Assembly: GCF_041379045.1 (NCBI RefSeq)
Contig: NZ_CP166871.1
Span: forward strand, 868,001-932,000
Length of the DNA stretch: 64,000 bases
Direction of reading: 5' to 3'
DNA from: Thalassotalea ponticola
Lineage (GTDB): Bacteria > Pseudomonadota > Gammaproteobacteria > Enterobacterales > Alteromonadaceae
Numbering within the stretch: the first letter of the stretch is position 1; the number at the start of each line of letters is the position of its first letter. Made by a program: the position numbers and the translations under genes. The notes under the pieces are model-generated. The model made no database searches, was not told where the DNA came from, and saw nothing but the letters and a program-made list of their open reading frames with translations. Below are positions 62,860 to 64,000 of the stretch, in pieces.

Positions 62860-63429
62860 ATGAGTAACAACACCAACGTAACTTTCGCTAACGTGCAAGC
62901 CTCGTTAGGAGGAGAACACTTTTCGGCGCATGCATCGGAAATACACGGCCTGCTAACCGGTATTGTTGCCGCTGGTTTTAGTTTTGATGATCAGAGCTAT
63001 TTAACCTTAGTCAGTGACTTTTTTAATAACGGCGAAGGTTTAGGTAAGAGCCTTAAAGATCTGTGCAAACAACTTTATGCCGATATTTGGCAATCGGTTC
63101 TAGATGATAACTTCACTTTTCAGTTGTTGCTTCCCGATGATGACGAAGCGTTATTTGAACGCAGTCAGGCATTGGGTTTGTGGGTGCAAGGCTTTAACTT
63201 GGGCTTTGGCTTACAGCAAAAAGACAACAAAGAGTATTCGGCTGAAATTAAAGAAATCATTAATGATTTTGCCAATATCGCCAACTTATCGACCGAAATC
63301 GATGATGATGAAGATACTGAAAACGCCTATTTTGAAATATTAGAATACGTGCGTATCTCAAGCTTATTGTGTTTTGCCGAACTCGGCGCAAAACCAGCGC
63401 AACGAAGCCCCGATAAGATATTGCACTAA
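62860..63429 (+). CDS. ygfB: YgfB, UPF0149 family protein
   Basis: The 189-residue acidic cytoplasmic protein has the UPF0149 features: HFSAHASEIHGLLTGIVAAG (about 17-36), LWVQGFNLGFGLQ (about 107-119), and YFEILEYVRISSLLCFAEL near the end. YgfB is a helical all-alpha protein; in Pseudomonas aeruginosa it affects an AlpA-controlled programme, elsewhere its role is unclear. It precedes pepP by 30 bases on the same strand, as in many gammaproteobacteria. Confidence 0.92.
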   Translation: MSNNTNVTFANVQASLGGEHFSAHASEIHGLLTGIVAAGFSFDDQSYLTLVSDFFNNGEGLGKSLKDLCKQLYADIWQSVLDDNFTFQLLLPDDDEALFERSQALGLWVQGFNLGFGLQQKDNKEYSAEIKEIINDFANIANLSTEIDDDEDTENAYFEILEYVRISSLLCFAELGAKPAQRSPDKILH

Positions 63430-63459
63430 CTCCACGTATTTTTCACAGAGACTTTTTTG

Positions 63460-64000
63460 ATGATGAAACACACTCGCATTGACGTGGCTGAATTTGTTGA
63501 ACGCCGCCAACGTCTATTGGCGCAAATGCCTGATAATTCGGTTGCTTTAATTCCGGCTAATAAAGAAGTGACTCGCTCACGCGATACTGAATTTTTATTT
63601 TGCCAAGACAAAGACTTTTACTATTTAACAGGCTTTCACGAGCCGGATGCCCTGTTGGTGTTAGTGAAAGGCGAACAATCAGAATCGATTTTATTTTGTC
63701 GCGATAAAGATCCGGCACAAGAGGTGTGGCACGGTCGTCGCGTAGGTGCAGAAAAAGCGCAACAAGCGTTTAACTTTGATCTCACTTATACCTTAGATGA
63801 GCTTGAGCAAGTGTTGCCAATGTACATCAATCAACGCGATGTGCTGCTGTTTGCCCAAGGCGCGCAGAAGACTTTTGACGAGATGGTGTTTGCGATTCTC
63901 GATATTTTGCGAGCCGGCTTTAAACACGGCTTTAAAGCACCTCATACGCTAACCGATATTCGCGATTTGATTCACGAAATGCGCCTGTTTAAGTCGCCGG
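63460..64000 (+). CDS. pepP: Xaa-Pro aminopeptidase, N-terminal part (cut by window edge)
   Basis: PepP removes an N-terminal residue that precedes proline. The visible 180 residues are the creatinase-like N-terminal domain: MMKHTRIDVAEFVERRQRLL, ALIPANKEVTRSRDTEFLFCQDKDFYYLTGFHEPDA (in part), EVWHGRRVGAEKA and the start of the linker (TDIRDLIHEMRLFKSP). The metallopeptidase domain lies beyond the window. ATG 63460 or the next codon (63463) may be the start. It is probably co-transcribed with ygfB; ubiH and visC often follow. Confidence 0.93.
   Translation, partial: MMKHTRIDVAEFVERRQRLLAQMPDNSVALIPANKEVTRSRDTEFLFCQDKDFYYLTGFHEPDALLVLVKGEQSESILFCRDKDPAQEVWHGRRVGAEKAQQAFNFDLTYTLDELEQVLPMYINQRDVLLFAQGAQKTFDEMVFAILDILRAGFKHGFKAPHTLTDIRDLIHEMRLFKSP

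Overview
The window is a chromosomal segment of a marine-type gammaproteobacterium, most likely in the Alteromonadales (Colwelliaceae, Pseudoalteromonadaceae or a relative). This rests on gene order (dsbC-recJ-prfB-lysS; 6S RNA-fau-rpiA-serA opposite ygfB-pepP), protein families typical of that order (the TIGR03545/TIGR03546 pair, DUF3545, DUF5062, DUF3820) and periplasmic nitrate reductase genes. No species is claimed. No rRNA, tRNA, CRISPR array, prophage or intact insertion sequence was seen.

Left third (1-17.3 kb): the end of a cyclopropane fatty acid synthase gene; folX-folM-folE for tetrahydromonapterin; a GAF-domain protein; glycogen genes glgC-glgA with a stand-alone CBM48 protein; an ECF sigma factor unit; cnoX (ybbN); a four-gene operon (DJ-1/PfpI-TPR protein, anchored alpha/beta hydrolase, OmpR-type regulator, histidine kinase); msrA; rmf.

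Molybdenum block (17.4-31.8 kb): moaA-mobA-moaB-moaC-moaD-moaE-modA-modB-modC run as one minus-strand unit behind a leader that looks like a molybdenum cofactor riboswitch. An outer-membrane porin gene, divergent moeA and the napEFDABC operon follow. Together they import molybdate, build the cofactor and insert it into the nitrate reductase NapA. napE (54 residues) lies directly against napF.

Middle (32-47.6 kb): a MITE-like element, tmcA, an ABC exporter pair, a secreted subtilisin-like protease, a heptanucleotide repeat tract, a fabH paralogue, trhA-like and DUF3545 genes, tal, yaaA, the TIGR03546/TIGR03545 pair, srmB and fldB.

Right end (48-64 kb): dsbC, recJ, prfB, lysS, a second heptamer-type repeat tract, ruvX, two tandem TPR-GGDEF proteins with degenerate active-site motifs, serA, rpiA, fau, elbB, 6S RNA, ygfB and the start of pepP. 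The most notable points are a prfB that has lost its programmed frameshift, the absence of xerD and zapA from otherwise conserved neighbourhoods, the paired degenerate GGDEF proteins, the DJ-1/hydrolase/two-component operon, and several small candidate genes or RNAs in the gaps.
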